A DNA stretch of 47,965 bases from Thiopseudomonas sp. (GTDB lineage: Bacteria; Pseudomonadota; Gammaproteobacteria; Pseudomonadales; Pseudomonadaceae), in the NCBI GenBank assembly GCA_023228985.1, contig JALOAC010000021.1, positions 1 through 47,965 of the forward strand, given 5' to 3'. This document shows positions 41,582 to 47,965 of the stretch, piece by piece. A program made the translations under genes and the position numbers. Numbering within the stretch: position 1 is the first letter of the stretch; each line of letters starts with the position of its first letter. The notes under the pieces are model-generated. The model was given only the letters and a program-made list of their open reading frames with translations. It did not search any database and was not told the DNA's origin.

Positions 41582-44140
41582 CTATACTTTTTCTTTCCAC
41601 TGATAAAGCAGGTCAAGTGCCTGCTTGGCGGTCAGTTCATCGGGCTTAAGTTCTTGTAGTGCATCAAGCAAAGGATGCACTGCACTAGCAAAAAGATCGC
41701 TTTGCAGGGGAATGCTAGGTTGCGGTTGCGGCGCTTGGTTTTGCCAGCTTTGTTGTTCTAACTGAGATAGGTGTTCGCGTGCGCGCACAATAACAGTATC
41801 GGGAACGCCAGCTAACTGTGCGACTGCTAAGCCATAGCTTTGGCTAGCCGGCCCCGGCTGTACTTGGTGTAAAAATACAATACGCTCCTTGTGCTCAGTG
41901 GCGCTAAGGTGCACGTTAGCTACAGTGGGCAATTGCTCGGGCAGGCTGGTTAACTCAAAGTAGTGGGTGGCAAACAGTGTCCAAGCGCGCAGTTGCGCCA
42001 GTTGCTCAGCGGCTGCCCACGCCAGTGATAGACCGTCAAAGGTGCTGGTGCCGCGACCTACCTCATCCATCAAGACTAAGCTGTGCTGGCTAGCATTATG
42101 CAAAATATTAGCGGTTTCGCTCATTTCCACCATAAAGGTGGAGCGCCCACCGGCGAGATCATCGCTGGAGCCAATACGCGTAAAGATACGATCCACTAAC
42201 GACAACTGGCACTGGCCGGCGGGAACAAAGCTGCCGACATGAGCCAGCAGTACAATCAGCGCAGTTTGACGCATATAGGTTGATTTACCGCCCATATTCG
42301 GACCGGTAATGATCAGCATGCGCGTGTCGTTGTCTAGCGCTACATCGTTGGCCACAAAAGGCGTGGTTAAGACGTGCTCAACTACCAGATGGCGGCCTTG
42401 TTGTATGTTTAGTTGCGCCTCCGCGCTAAATTGTGGGCGTTGCAGATCCAGACTGAGTGCGCGTTCGGCCAAGTTACACAGCACATCCAGCTCTGCTAGA
42501 GCGCTGGCGCTAAGCTGTAATGGTCCTAGCTGAGTAATTAACACTTCGATGAGTTCATCATAGAGCTGTTTTTCCAGCGCTAAGGCACGGCTTTTAGCGG
42601 ACAGGGCTTTGTCTTCAAATTCTTTTAATTCAGCGGTAATAAAACGCTCAGCCCCTTTTAGGGTTTGCCGACGGATATAGTCTATCGGCGCTTGCTCAGC
42701 TTGCCTGCTTGGTAATTCAATGAAATAGCCATGCACACGGTTATAGCCGACTTTGAGATTAGCTAGTCCTGTGCGCTCTTTTTCGCGGATTTCCATATCG
42801 AGTAAAAACTGCGCGGCATTCTCATTCAGTGACAACAGCTCGTCTAGTTCAGCATGGTAACCGCGCTTGAGTACGCCACCGTCACGAATTACCACCGGTG
42901 GATTATCGACTATGGCGCGCTGTAGGGTGGCGGATAACTCTGGATACTGACTGATGTCATCGGCCAGCACGGCTAAGCGTCCTTCGGTAAACTCGCTGAG
43001 AGAATCCTGCAAGGCGGGTAGGGCATTCAATGCATCGCGTAAGCGTGCTAAGTCTCTGGGGCGCGCACTACGTAGGGCAACACGCGCCAAAATACGCTCA
43101 ATATCGCCAATGTGTTTGAGCTGTGGTTGGATTTTCTCGAACTGGTAATTCGTTAACAGATGCGCAATAGCATCATGGCGTTGCTCAATGGTGGCTTGGC
43201 GACGTAACGGGCGGTGCAGCCAGCGGGTTAATAGGCGAGTACCCATAGTGGTTTGGCAGTGATCCAGCACAGACAGTAGGGTGTTGTCGCGCCCACCTGT
43301 GAGGTTCTTGTCCAGCTCAAGGTTGCGACGCGTGGCGGCATCTAAAATAACCGTATCGCTGAGTTGTTCGTGTTCCAGCGTGCGAATATGTGGCAATGCA
43401 GTGCGCTGTGTATCTTTAGCGTAATTGAGTAAACAGCCGGCAGCGCCAATCGCGAGCGTCAGATTTTCACAGCCAAAACCGCGCAAATCTTGGGTGGAAA
43501 ACTGCTGGCACAGACTTTTATGGCCGCTGTCTTGGGCAAACTCCCAAATGGGGCGCTGTTGGGTGGTACGTTGTTTGCCGAGCAGGGTTTGATGCGGCCA
43601 ATCTTCTGGGATTAATAACTCAGCTGGATTAAAGCGCTCCAGTTCAGCAAGTAAGCTTTGTAAATCGTGAAGCTCTTGCACTTGAAAGCGGCCACTGCTG
43701 ATATCCAAAATAGCCAAGCCAAACAACTCTTCTTCGCCAACCAGAGCAGCAATCAAGCTGTCTTGGTGCTCATCCAGTAAAGCTTCATCGCTAATGGTGC
43801 CGGGCGTAAGAATACGAACTACTTGGCGATCTACAGGACCTTTGCTGGTGGCAGGATCGCCTACTTGCTCGCAAATCACTACAGACTCACCCAGTTTGAC
43901 CAGTTTAGCCAGATAGCCCTCAACCGCATGGTAAGGAATTCCCGCCATGGGGACGGCTTGCCCTGCCGATTGACCGCGACTGGTTAGGGTAATGTCGAGC
44001 AGGCGTGCAGCTTTTTTGGCGTCATCGTAGAAAAGCTCGTAGAAATCGCCCATGCGGTAAAACATAATTTGTTCGGGATGCTGGTTTTTCAGCGCCCAGT
44101 ATTGCTTCATCATGGGGGTGTGTTCTGCGGCTTTACTCAT
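41582..44140 (-). CDS. mutS: DNA mismatch repair protein MutS
   Basis: An 852-residue mismatch-recognition ATPase. The mismatch-stacking Phe-x-Glu is Phe33/Glu35 in FYRMGDFYELF. Walker A is TGPNMGGKSTYMRQ, Walker B VLMDEVGRGTST, and the following ATHYFELTSL is the His loop. A beta-clamp-like motif QSDLF lies in the linker near the C-terminus, and a C-terminal tetramerisation helix pair is present (LDALQELKPDELTAKQALDLLYQWK). Length matches E. coli MutS (853). It is the first gene of a minus-strand group with a methyltransferase and mnmC; recA is not next to it, unlike in several Pseudomonas. Confidence 0.97.
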   Translation of the reverse strand: MSKAAEHTPMMKQYWALKNQHPEQIMFYRMGDFYELFYDDAKKAARLLDITLTSRGQSAGQAVPMAGIPYHAVEGYLAKLVKLGESVVICEQVGDPATSKGPVDRQVVRILTPGTISDEALLDEHQDSLIAALVGEEELFGLAILDISSGRFQVQELHDLQSLLAELERFNPAELLIPEDWPHQTLLGKQRTTQQRPIWEFAQDSGHKSLCQQFSTQDLRGFGCENLTLAIGAAGCLLNYAKDTQRTALPHIRTLEHEQLSDTVILDAATRRNLELDKNLTGGRDNTLLSVLDHCQTTMGTRLLTRWLHRPLRRQATIEQRHDAIAHLLTNYQFEKIQPQLKHIGDIERILARVALRSARPRDLARLRDALNALPALQDSLSEFTEGRLAVLADDISQYPELSATLQRAIVDNPPVVIRDGGVLKRGYHAELDELLSLNENAAQFLLDMEIREKERTGLANLKVGYNRVHGYFIELPSRQAEQAPIDYIRRQTLKGAERFITAELKEFEDKALSAKSRALALEKQLYDELIEVLITQLGPLQLSASALAELDVLCNLAERALSLDLQRPQFSAEAQLNIQQGRHLVVEHVLTTPFVANDVALDNDTRMLIITGPNMGGKSTYMRQTALIVLLAHVGSFVPAGQCQLSLVDRIFTRIGSSDDLAGGRSTFMVEMSETANILHNASQHSLVLMDEVGRGTSTFDGLSLAWAAAEQLAQLRAWTLFATHYFELTSLPEQLPTVANVHLSATEHKERIVFLHQVQPGPASQSYGLAVAQLAGVPDTVIVRAREHLSQLEQQSWQNQAPQPQPSIPLQSDLFASAVHPLLDALQELKPDELTAKQALDLLYQWKEKV

Positions 44141-44258
44141 TGAGTTGATGACTCCTAAGAAATGGGGCAGTGATATGTTTGGACTAGCTAGGCGAGAGAT
44201 GCTTGGCGATGCAAAAGCAGTACTTTACAGCAAAATAACCGAGCAAGTATGCGGGTGG

Positions 44259-44474
44259 TTACGTATCCGTTGCGTTAGAGTTGCACGTTTGGTTCGGAGG
44301 TGTTGCTTTGGCTGTTTTGGTTGCTTGGCGTAACTTGGCTAGCTCAGCATGCTTGCGTAAATCACAAGCCGCCAGCTGCTCACTGCGTAGCTGACGAACA
44401 GTCTCTAGGGGGTTGGTATTGTGGTCTTCTGCTTGCATAAAATAAGCAGCATAGCGCTCTTCATCGTTAGGCAT
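44259..44474 (-). CDS. Small hydrophilic protein of unknown function (71 aa)
   Basis: The product starts MPNDEERYAAYFMQAEDHNTNPLETVRQLRSEQLAACDLRKHAELAKLRQA and ends in a Thr/Asn/Lys-rich tail. It is soluble, probably helical in the middle, with no recognised motif. AAGAGG lies about 8-9 nt before the ATG, and the gene begins 23 bp after smpB on the same strand, so co-transcription with smpB is likely. A plus-strand frame (44112-44333) overlaps part of it but has no matching ribosome site or protein-like composition. Translation is therefore plausible but unproven. Confidence 0.6.
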   Translation of the reverse strand: MPNDEERYAAYFMQAEDHNTNPLETVRQLRSEQLAACDLRKHAELAKLRQATKTAKATPPNQTCNSNATDT

Positions 44475-44497
44475 GCTGTAGACCTCTTGGTTTAAGG

Positions 44498-44977
44498 CTA
44501 TTTATTTTTGCTGCGTAGGGCGCGTTGCATTTCGCGGTCGGAGTCGCGTTCTTTAAGTACGTGGCGTTTGTCGAAGTCTTTTTTACCCTTAGCTAAAGCG
44601 ATTTCGCATTTAACCAGGTGCTTTTTCCAGTACAAAGCCAGTGCCACACAGGTATAGCCCTGACGCTGTACGCCAGCAAAGAGCTTTTCCAGTTCGCGGC
44701 GGTGCAGCAGCAGTTTGCGCGTACGGGTGGGATCAGCGACTACGTGTGTGCTGACGGTCTGCAGTGGGCTGATATGACAACCCATCAACCAAGCTTCGCC
44801 ATCTTTTAACAGCACGTAGCTGTCCACCAGTTGGGCTTTGCCTTCGCGCAGGCTTTTAACTTCCCAACCGGTTAATGCAACGCCGGCTTCGAAGCGTTGT
44901 TCGACAAAATAATCGTGCAGCGCCTTTTTATTCAGCGCAATCGTGCCTTTGGTGTTTTGTTTTTTCTGTTTAGCCAT
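44498..44977 (-). CDS. smpB: SsrA-binding protein
   Basis: A 159-residue tmRNA partner needed for trans-translation of stalled ribosomes. It has the OB-fold core with NKKALHDYFVEQRFEAGVALTGWEVKSLREGKAQLVDSYV and the C-terminal basic tail KKDFDKRHVLKERDSDREMQRALRSK that enters the mRNA channel. Length and sequence are typical. On the minus strand a TATAAT (44992-44987) lies only 9 bp before the ATG and no Shine-Dalgarno is present between, so the transcript may be almost leaderless. ssrA is not in the window. Confidence 0.96.
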   Translation of the reverse strand: MAKQKKQNTKGTIALNKKALHDYFVEQRFEAGVALTGWEVKSLREGKAQLVDSYVLLKDGEAWLMGCHISPLQTVSTHVVADPTRTRKLLLHRRELEKLFAGVQRQGYTCVALALYWKKHLVKCEIALAKGKKDFDKRHVLKERDSDREMQRALRSKNK

Positions 44978-44986
44978 AGTGGGCGC

Positions 44987-44992
44987 ATTATA
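44987..44992 (-). promoter_or_regulatory. -10 box of smpB (TATAAT on the minus strand)
   Basis: TATAAT read on the minus strand from 44992 to 44987. Transcription would start near 44980, leaving about 3 nt before the ATG at 44977. A -35 is not clear. Confidence 0.5.
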
Positions 44993-45071
44993 GAGAGAAG
45001 TTTGGCTTTAGGCGAGAGGCAAGTCGTTCAGTGGGACATAATTGCATCTGCCGGGTTAATGGTGGTCTGTG

Positions 45072-45077
45072 TATAAT
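45072..45077 (+). promoter_or_regulatory. -10 box of ratA-ratB (TATAAT)
   Basis: A perfect TATAAT at 45072-45077, 38 bp before the ratA ATG. The -35 region has no close match to TTGACA at 16-18 bp. Confidence 0.5.
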
Positions 45078-45115
45078 AGCCGGCACATTCACTGATATAT
45101 TCTCCAAGAGTTGCT

Positions 45116-45550
45116 ATGAGTATCAAAATTCAACGCTCAGCTATTTTGCCTTATTCTGCCGATGCGCTGTATCGGATGGTTAATGATGTAGAGCGTTATC
45201 CAGAGTTTTTGCCTTGGTGCAGCAAAACACAGCTCATCTCTGCTGATGAATATTCCATGCGAGCAGCGCTAACGGCATCAAAGCTAGGCATCTCGCATAC
45301 CTTTATCACCCAGAATGTATTAACGCCCAATGAAAAAATAGAAATTAATCTGGTTGAGGGGCCGTTTAAACATTTGCATGGTGTGTGGCAGTTTAAGCAG
45401 CTGGCAGAAAATGCCTGTAAAATGAATTTGGATTTAGAGTTTGATTATTCAGGTGCTTTGGTAAAAGCCACGTTGGGCCCGCTATTTACCCAAGCTGCTA
45501 ATACGATGGTTGAGGCGTTTTGTAATAGAGCGAAACAACTTTATGGATAA
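45116..45550 (+). CDS. ratA: START/polyketide-cyclase-like protein RatA (Coq10 family)
   Basis: A 144-residue START-domain protein: MSIKIQRSAILPYSADALYRMVNDVERYPEFLPWCSK at the start and GPFKHLHGVWQFKQL...FDYSGALVKATLGPLF further on, as in E. coli RatA and mitochondrial Coq10. The family is described both as an inhibitor of 70S ribosome association and as a ubiquinone-binding chaperone; sequence alone does not decide. AAGAG lies before the ATG. It overlaps ratB by 8 nt and is divergent from smpB, the standard gammaproteobacterial arrangement. Confidence 0.93.
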   Translation: MSIKIQRSAILPYSADALYRMVNDVERYPEFLPWCSKTQLISADEYSMRAALTASKLGISHTFITQNVLTPNEKIEINLVEGPFKHLHGVWQFKQLAENACKMNLDLEFDYSGALVKATLGPLFTQAANTMVEAFCNRAKQLYG

Positions 45551-45851
45551 AGCGATGATTAATGTTGAAGTGGCTTACGCACTAGCCGACAAGCAAAAAA
45601 TCAACAGCCTGCGTGTGCCTCGGGGCACTACAGTACGACAGGCAGCATTGCAGTCTGGTTTAGACAGGATTTTTCCGGACTTGGATTTAGCCAATAGCCC
45701 CTTGGGTGTTTTTTCCAAAGGCATAGCTAAGCCAGATGAGCATGAGTTACAAAACGGCGATAGGGTTGAAATCTATCGCCCGTTGTTGGCTGATCCTAAA
45801 GAGGCGCGTAAAAAACGCGCCGAGAAGGCTGCACAAGCAAAAGAGAGTTAA
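45543..45851 (+). CDS. ratB: RnfH/RatB family ubiquitin-fold protein
   Basis: A 102-residue beta-grasp protein. The core INVEVAYALADKQKINSLRVPRGTTVRQAALQSG and the hallmark NGDRVEIYRPLLADPKEARKKRAEKA match RnfH/YfjF. Its biochemical role is not established. The start was set at ATG 45543, overlapping the ratA stop by 8 nt; ATG 45555 (MINVEV) is also possible. The stop TAA and the stop of the convergent bamE share the bases TTAA (45848-45851). Confidence 0.9.
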   Translation: MDKAMINVEVAYALADKQKINSLRVPRGTTVRQAALQSGLDRIFPDLDLANSPLGVFSKGIAKPDEHELQNGDRVEIYRPLLADPKEARKKRAEKAAQAKES

Positions 45852-46228
45852 TCTTCTTCTAGGTGTTCTTGTCCAAGAATTTCTTGGTCTTTACTGATGC
45901 CAGGTTGGAAGTCACCTGTTAGCCCAGTGAGCTGATCCTGTTCGTCAAAAAACAAACTAAGACGCTCTTGGTGGCGATTCTCCCCGCCGGGCTGGATGCT
46001 GTATAAGTAATCCCAACGCTGTGGTGAAAATGTGTCAGTCACTAAAGGGGTACCCATGATGAAACGCACTTGGCGGGTTGTCATGCCGGGCCGCAACTGG
46101 TCAACCATGTCTTGGGTGATGATATTGCCCTGCTGAATATCCAGTTTGTATACTCCGGGAACTGAACAGCCGACAGTGAGCACGCTGCTAAGGCATAAAC
46201 TTAATAAGACTTTCTTGTGCATTGGCAA
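45848..46228 (-). CDS. bamE: Outer membrane protein assembly factor BamE (OmlA/SmpA)
   Basis: A 126-residue outer-membrane lipoprotein of the beta-barrel assembly machine. The signal peptide MPMHKKVLLSLCLSSVLTVGC has the lipobox LTVGC (Cys21), processed by LspA. The mature part has the SmpA/OmlA fold: VYKLDIQQGNIITQDMVDQLRPGMTTRQVRFIMGTPLVTDTFSPQRWDYLY. Length is normal. It is divergent from fur, the same pairing as in Pseudomonas, and its stop overlaps that of ratB tail to tail. Confidence 0.95.
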   Translation of the reverse strand: MPMHKKVLLSLCLSSVLTVGCSVPGVYKLDIQQGNIITQDMVDQLRPGMTTRQVRFIMGTPLVTDTFSPQRWDYLYSIQPGGENRHQERLSLFFDEQDQLTGLTGDFQPGISKDQEILGQEHLEED

Positions 46229-46411
46229 ATGATTTCCACTTGTTGGTTAAGGCAATGTATGTTTGAGCTCTCAGCCTGTTTGCGAGTTATTCACAACAAC
46301 GATTAAAAACTCATCCTAATTGTTTGTTTGCGTAACTTGCGTGCCAGAGGTTCCTTAAATCATACCTGTATTATAGACTGATGAGAAACAGCATGAGTGA
46401 GAATTCGAATT

Positions 46412-46813
46412 ATGTCTGAAAATGTTGAATTACGTAAGGCTGGATTAAAAGTAACCTTGCCCCGTGTAAAAATTATGCAGATTTTAGAAGCTGCAGACCC
46501 CCGTCATATGAGCGCAGAGGATGTGTACAAAACCCTAATGGACGCCGGTGAGGATGTGGGTTTGGCGACTGTTTATCGTGTACTAACGCAATTTGAAAGC
46601 GCTGGATTAGTAATGCGGCATAACTTTGATGGCGGTCACGCGGTATTTGAGTTGGATGATGGCGAGCACCACGACCATATTGTTTGTCTTGATTCAGGCG
46701 AAGTATTTGAGTTTTTTGATCAGAAAATAGAAAAGCGCCAAAAAGAAATTGTTGCTGAAATGGGCTACGAACTGATTGATCATAGCTTGGTGCTGTACGT
46801 ACGCAAAAAATAA
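46412..46813 (+). CDS. fur: Ferric uptake regulator Fur
   Basis: A 133-residue iron-dependent DNA-binding repressor. Winged-helix domain: LRKAGLKVTLPRVKIMQILE and AEDVYKTLMDAGEDVGLATVYRVLTQFESAGLV. Metal and dimer region: HNFDGGHAVFELDDGEHHDHIVCLDSGEVFEFFD, with the His/Asp/Glu ligands of the regulatory site. Only one Cys is present, as in Pseudomonas Fur, so no Cys4 zinc site. ATG 46412 (MSENVELRKAG) is the family start; the frame is open five codons upstream. The upstream 183 bp shared with bamE contains TATTAT (46369-46374) but no convincing Fur box. A REP array begins 10 bp after the stop. Confidence 0.96.
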   Translation: MSENVELRKAGLKVTLPRVKIMQILEAADPRHMSAEDVYKTLMDAGEDVGLATVYRVLTQFESAGLVMRHNFDGGHAVFELDDGEHHDHIVCLDSGEVFEFFDQKIEKRQKEIVAEMGYELIDHSLVLYVRKK

Positions 46814-46822
46814 CGTGTTTTT

Positions 46823-47157
46823 GTAGAGCAGGCCACGCCTGCGACAGCGGTGCATCTAGCGATGCTGTGTTGGCAGGCGTAATCCGAGGGTCGGATGCAT
46901 GGCATCCTCGTACAATTCCCCACAAGTCCGTTCCTGCCTTGCGTAGGAGCAGGCCACGCCTGCGACAGCGGTGCATCTAGCGATGCTGCGTTGGTAGGCG
47001 TAATCCGCGGTTCGGATGCATGGCATCCTCGTACAATTACTCGCAAGTTCGTTCCTGCCTTGCGTAGCAGGCCATGCCTGCGACAGTGGTGTATCTAGCG
47101 ATGCTGTGCTGGCAGGTGGAATTCGCCGGTCGGATGCATGGCATCCTCGTACAAAAA
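46823..47157 (+). repeat. REP/BIME array, left of RAYT (three units, about 120-bp period)
   Basis: Three tandem units start at 46823, 46943 and 47064 (spacings 120 and 121 bp); the third is cut short at about 47157 next to the RAYT stop. Each begins with GTAG, then a GCAGGC-CAC-GCCTGC hairpin (CAT loop in unit 3), then GCATC-TAGC-GATGC, then GGATGC-ATG-GCATCC. The GTAGGAGC start of unit 2 followed by a GC-rich hairpin ending in GCG resembles the common Pseudomonas REP. The units are similar but not identical. The 345 bp from fur to RAYT hold nothing else. Confidence 0.85.
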
Positions 47158-47158
47158 A

Positions 47159-47632
47159 CTACAGATAAACAGCATTCCAGAAGGGATAATCACCGACGCG
47201 CTTTACTAACCCTGCGCGTAGTGGGTTGGCTGCAATATAGCGAGCTGCCAGCACAATATCTTCCTCGCGACGAATAGCTCGATCATGGTAGGCCCTAACC
47301 CAAACTTGGTCTGCATAACCAGCGTTACGAACTGCACGCGCAGATGCAGATTTCATTGCGCTAACCAGTGACGAAAGATTTCGATCTTGTCCGAGCTGTA
47401 ATAGCCAGTGTGCGTGATTAGGCATTAGCACCCAGCACAGAAGCTGTGCGTCTTTTAGTACGGCTTTTTGAGTAAAAGCTTGCACGGCAGCGTGCGCGTA
47501 GGGCCATTGAGCAAATAAACTTGCCCGTTTCCAAGTGCTGCTGGTTATCAAATAAATGCTATTGGGTTGTGAAGCGCGCCCTAGGCGAAGACTGCGATGA
47601 CCTTTTGCTTTAGAGGTTTTATTCAATTTCAT
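47159..47632 (-). CDS. REP-associated tyrosine transposase (RAYT, TnpA_REP)
   Basis: A 157-residue Y1-type HUH transposase. The HUH motif is MPNHAHWLLQL with His73 and His75, and the nucleophile is Tyr132 in AARYIAANPLRAGLV; both are intact. N-terminal SIYLITSSTWKRASLF and C-terminal VGDYPFWNAVYL are typical of Pseudomonas RAYTs. These single-copy domesticated IS200/IS605 relatives bind and cleave REP hairpins and are thought to spread them. It lies between two REP-like arrays, as expected. The complete frame and motifs suggest a functional protein. Confidence 0.93.
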   Translation of the reverse strand: MKLNKTSKAKGHRSLRLGRASQPNSIYLITSSTWKRASLFAQWPYAHAAVQAFTQKAVLKDAQLLCWVLMPNHAHWLLQLGQDRNLSSLVSAMKSASARAVRNAGYADQVWVRAYHDRAIRREEDIVLAARYIAANPLRAGLVKRVGDYPFWNAVYL

Positions 47633-47674
47633 ATCCTTATGTCATTGGTTTTAAAGCATAATTAAATTTTACCT

Positions 47675-47965
47675 GATAGCACTGTATTGGTAGGCATAAT
47701 CCGCGGGTCGGATGCATGGCATTCTCGTACAATTCCCCACAAGTCCGTTCATGCCTGCGACAGCGGTGCATCTAGCGATGCTGTGCTGGTCGGTGTAATC
47801 CGCCGGTCGGATGCATGGCATCCTCGTACAATTCCCCGCAAGTCCGTTCATGCCTGCGACAGCGGTGCATCTAGCGATGCTGTGCTGGTCGGTGTAATCC
47901 GCCGGTCGGATGCATGGCATCCTCGTACAATTCCCCGCAAGTCCGTTCATGCCTGCGACAGCGGT
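47675..47965 (+). repeat. REP-like tandem array, right of RAYT (exact 99-bp period)
   Basis: A degenerate partial unit (47675-47750) is followed by two 99-bp units (47751-47849 and 47850-47948) that read identical, and by the first 17 bases of a fourth unit at the window edge. The units carry the same GCATC-TAGC-GATGC and GGATGC-ATG-GCATCC hairpins as the left array, in the same orientation. They lack the GTAGGAGCAGGCC segment, so ATGCCTGCGACAGCGG follows GTCCGTTC directly. The 47633-47674 stretch holds nothing else. Confidence 0.85.

Noticed and set aside
46379..46411. Fur box before fur (GAGAATTCGAATTATG region)
   Set aside because: Too few matches to the 19-bp consensus; autoregulation cannot be claimed from it.
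47669..47950. 93-codon minus-strand frame with a repeated 33-residue unit (looks like a repeat protein)
   Set aside because: It is only the 99-bp tandem repeat read in frame; 99 is divisible by three, so any open frame continues. No ribosome site and no protein-like composition.
46823..47965. CRISPR array
   Set aside because: Units are 99-121 bp with no short constant repeat alternating with unique spacers, and the locus has a RAYT and REP hairpins instead.

Overview
The window is chromosomal DNA from a gammaproteobacterium of the Pseudomonas lineage. The evidence is the ppsA/ppsR pair, ribF-ileS-lspA-fkpB-ispH, etfBA divergent from the ETF-quinone oxidoreductase gene with a PsrA-type operator between them, gatCAB divergent from mreBCD, rng-yhdP, pilBCD, and ratAB/bamE/fur. 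Base composition looks close to half GC by eye, lower than most Pseudomonas species, so a small-genome relative (Thiopseudomonas-like) is plausible. That genus-level guess is inference. Almost everything is housekeeping DNA. The accessory parts are an IS200/IS605 right end at the left edge, a REP-RAYT repeat locus at the right edge, and one unusual gene inside the mre-rng locus.

Layout. 1-99: tail of tnpB and the right end of its element. 263-378: palindrome-rich spacer. 351-2566 (minus): secreted rhodanese, YeeE/YedE thiosulfate-type transporter, and a 55-codon membrane ORF starting 2 nt after the transporter stop. 2766-6100: ppsA and its regulator ppsR, divergent. 6329-12059: ribF-ileS-lspA-fkpB-ispH operon behind a good sigma70-type promoter. 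12157-16936: a KAS III enzyme, small proteins, an MFS exporter and a YafJ-type amidotransferase. 16992-20663: electron-transfer flavoprotein genes and ETF-QO, divergent around a perfect PsrA-like palindrome. 20741-21532: a periplasmic solute-binding protein. 21590-24797 (minus): gatC-gatA-gatB. 25066-34989: mreBCD, a PEGA/coiled-coil membrane protein, rng, yhdP, tadA. 35117-38901: pilBCD. 38931-44140 (minus): mutS, a methyltransferase and mnmC. 44259-46813: a small ORF, smpB, ratA-ratB, bamE, fur. 46823-47965: tandem repeats on both sides of a RAYT transposase.

Main points for a second look. (1) The gatA product keeps full length but has lost all three amidase-signature catalytic residues (Lys to Gln76, cis-Ser to Ala151, nucleophile Ser to Asp175) and a glutamine-binding Asp (Gln421). 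GatB and GatC next to it also carry unusual changes. The complex therefore appears unable to hydrolyse glutamine in the normal way. (2) The usual maf position between mreD and rng holds a membrane-anchored coiled-coil PEGA-domain protein followed by its own strong terminator. (3) mreC appears to start at ATC. (4) smpB may be nearly leaderless. (5) RAYT is flanked by repeat arrays of different period (about 120 bp on one side, exactly 99 bp on the other).

Starts given here were chosen by family N-termini, ribosome-binding sites and promoter positions. Residue-level statements about catalytic sites were read from the translation; the decisive gatA, gatB and mreC positions were re-read from the nucleotides.
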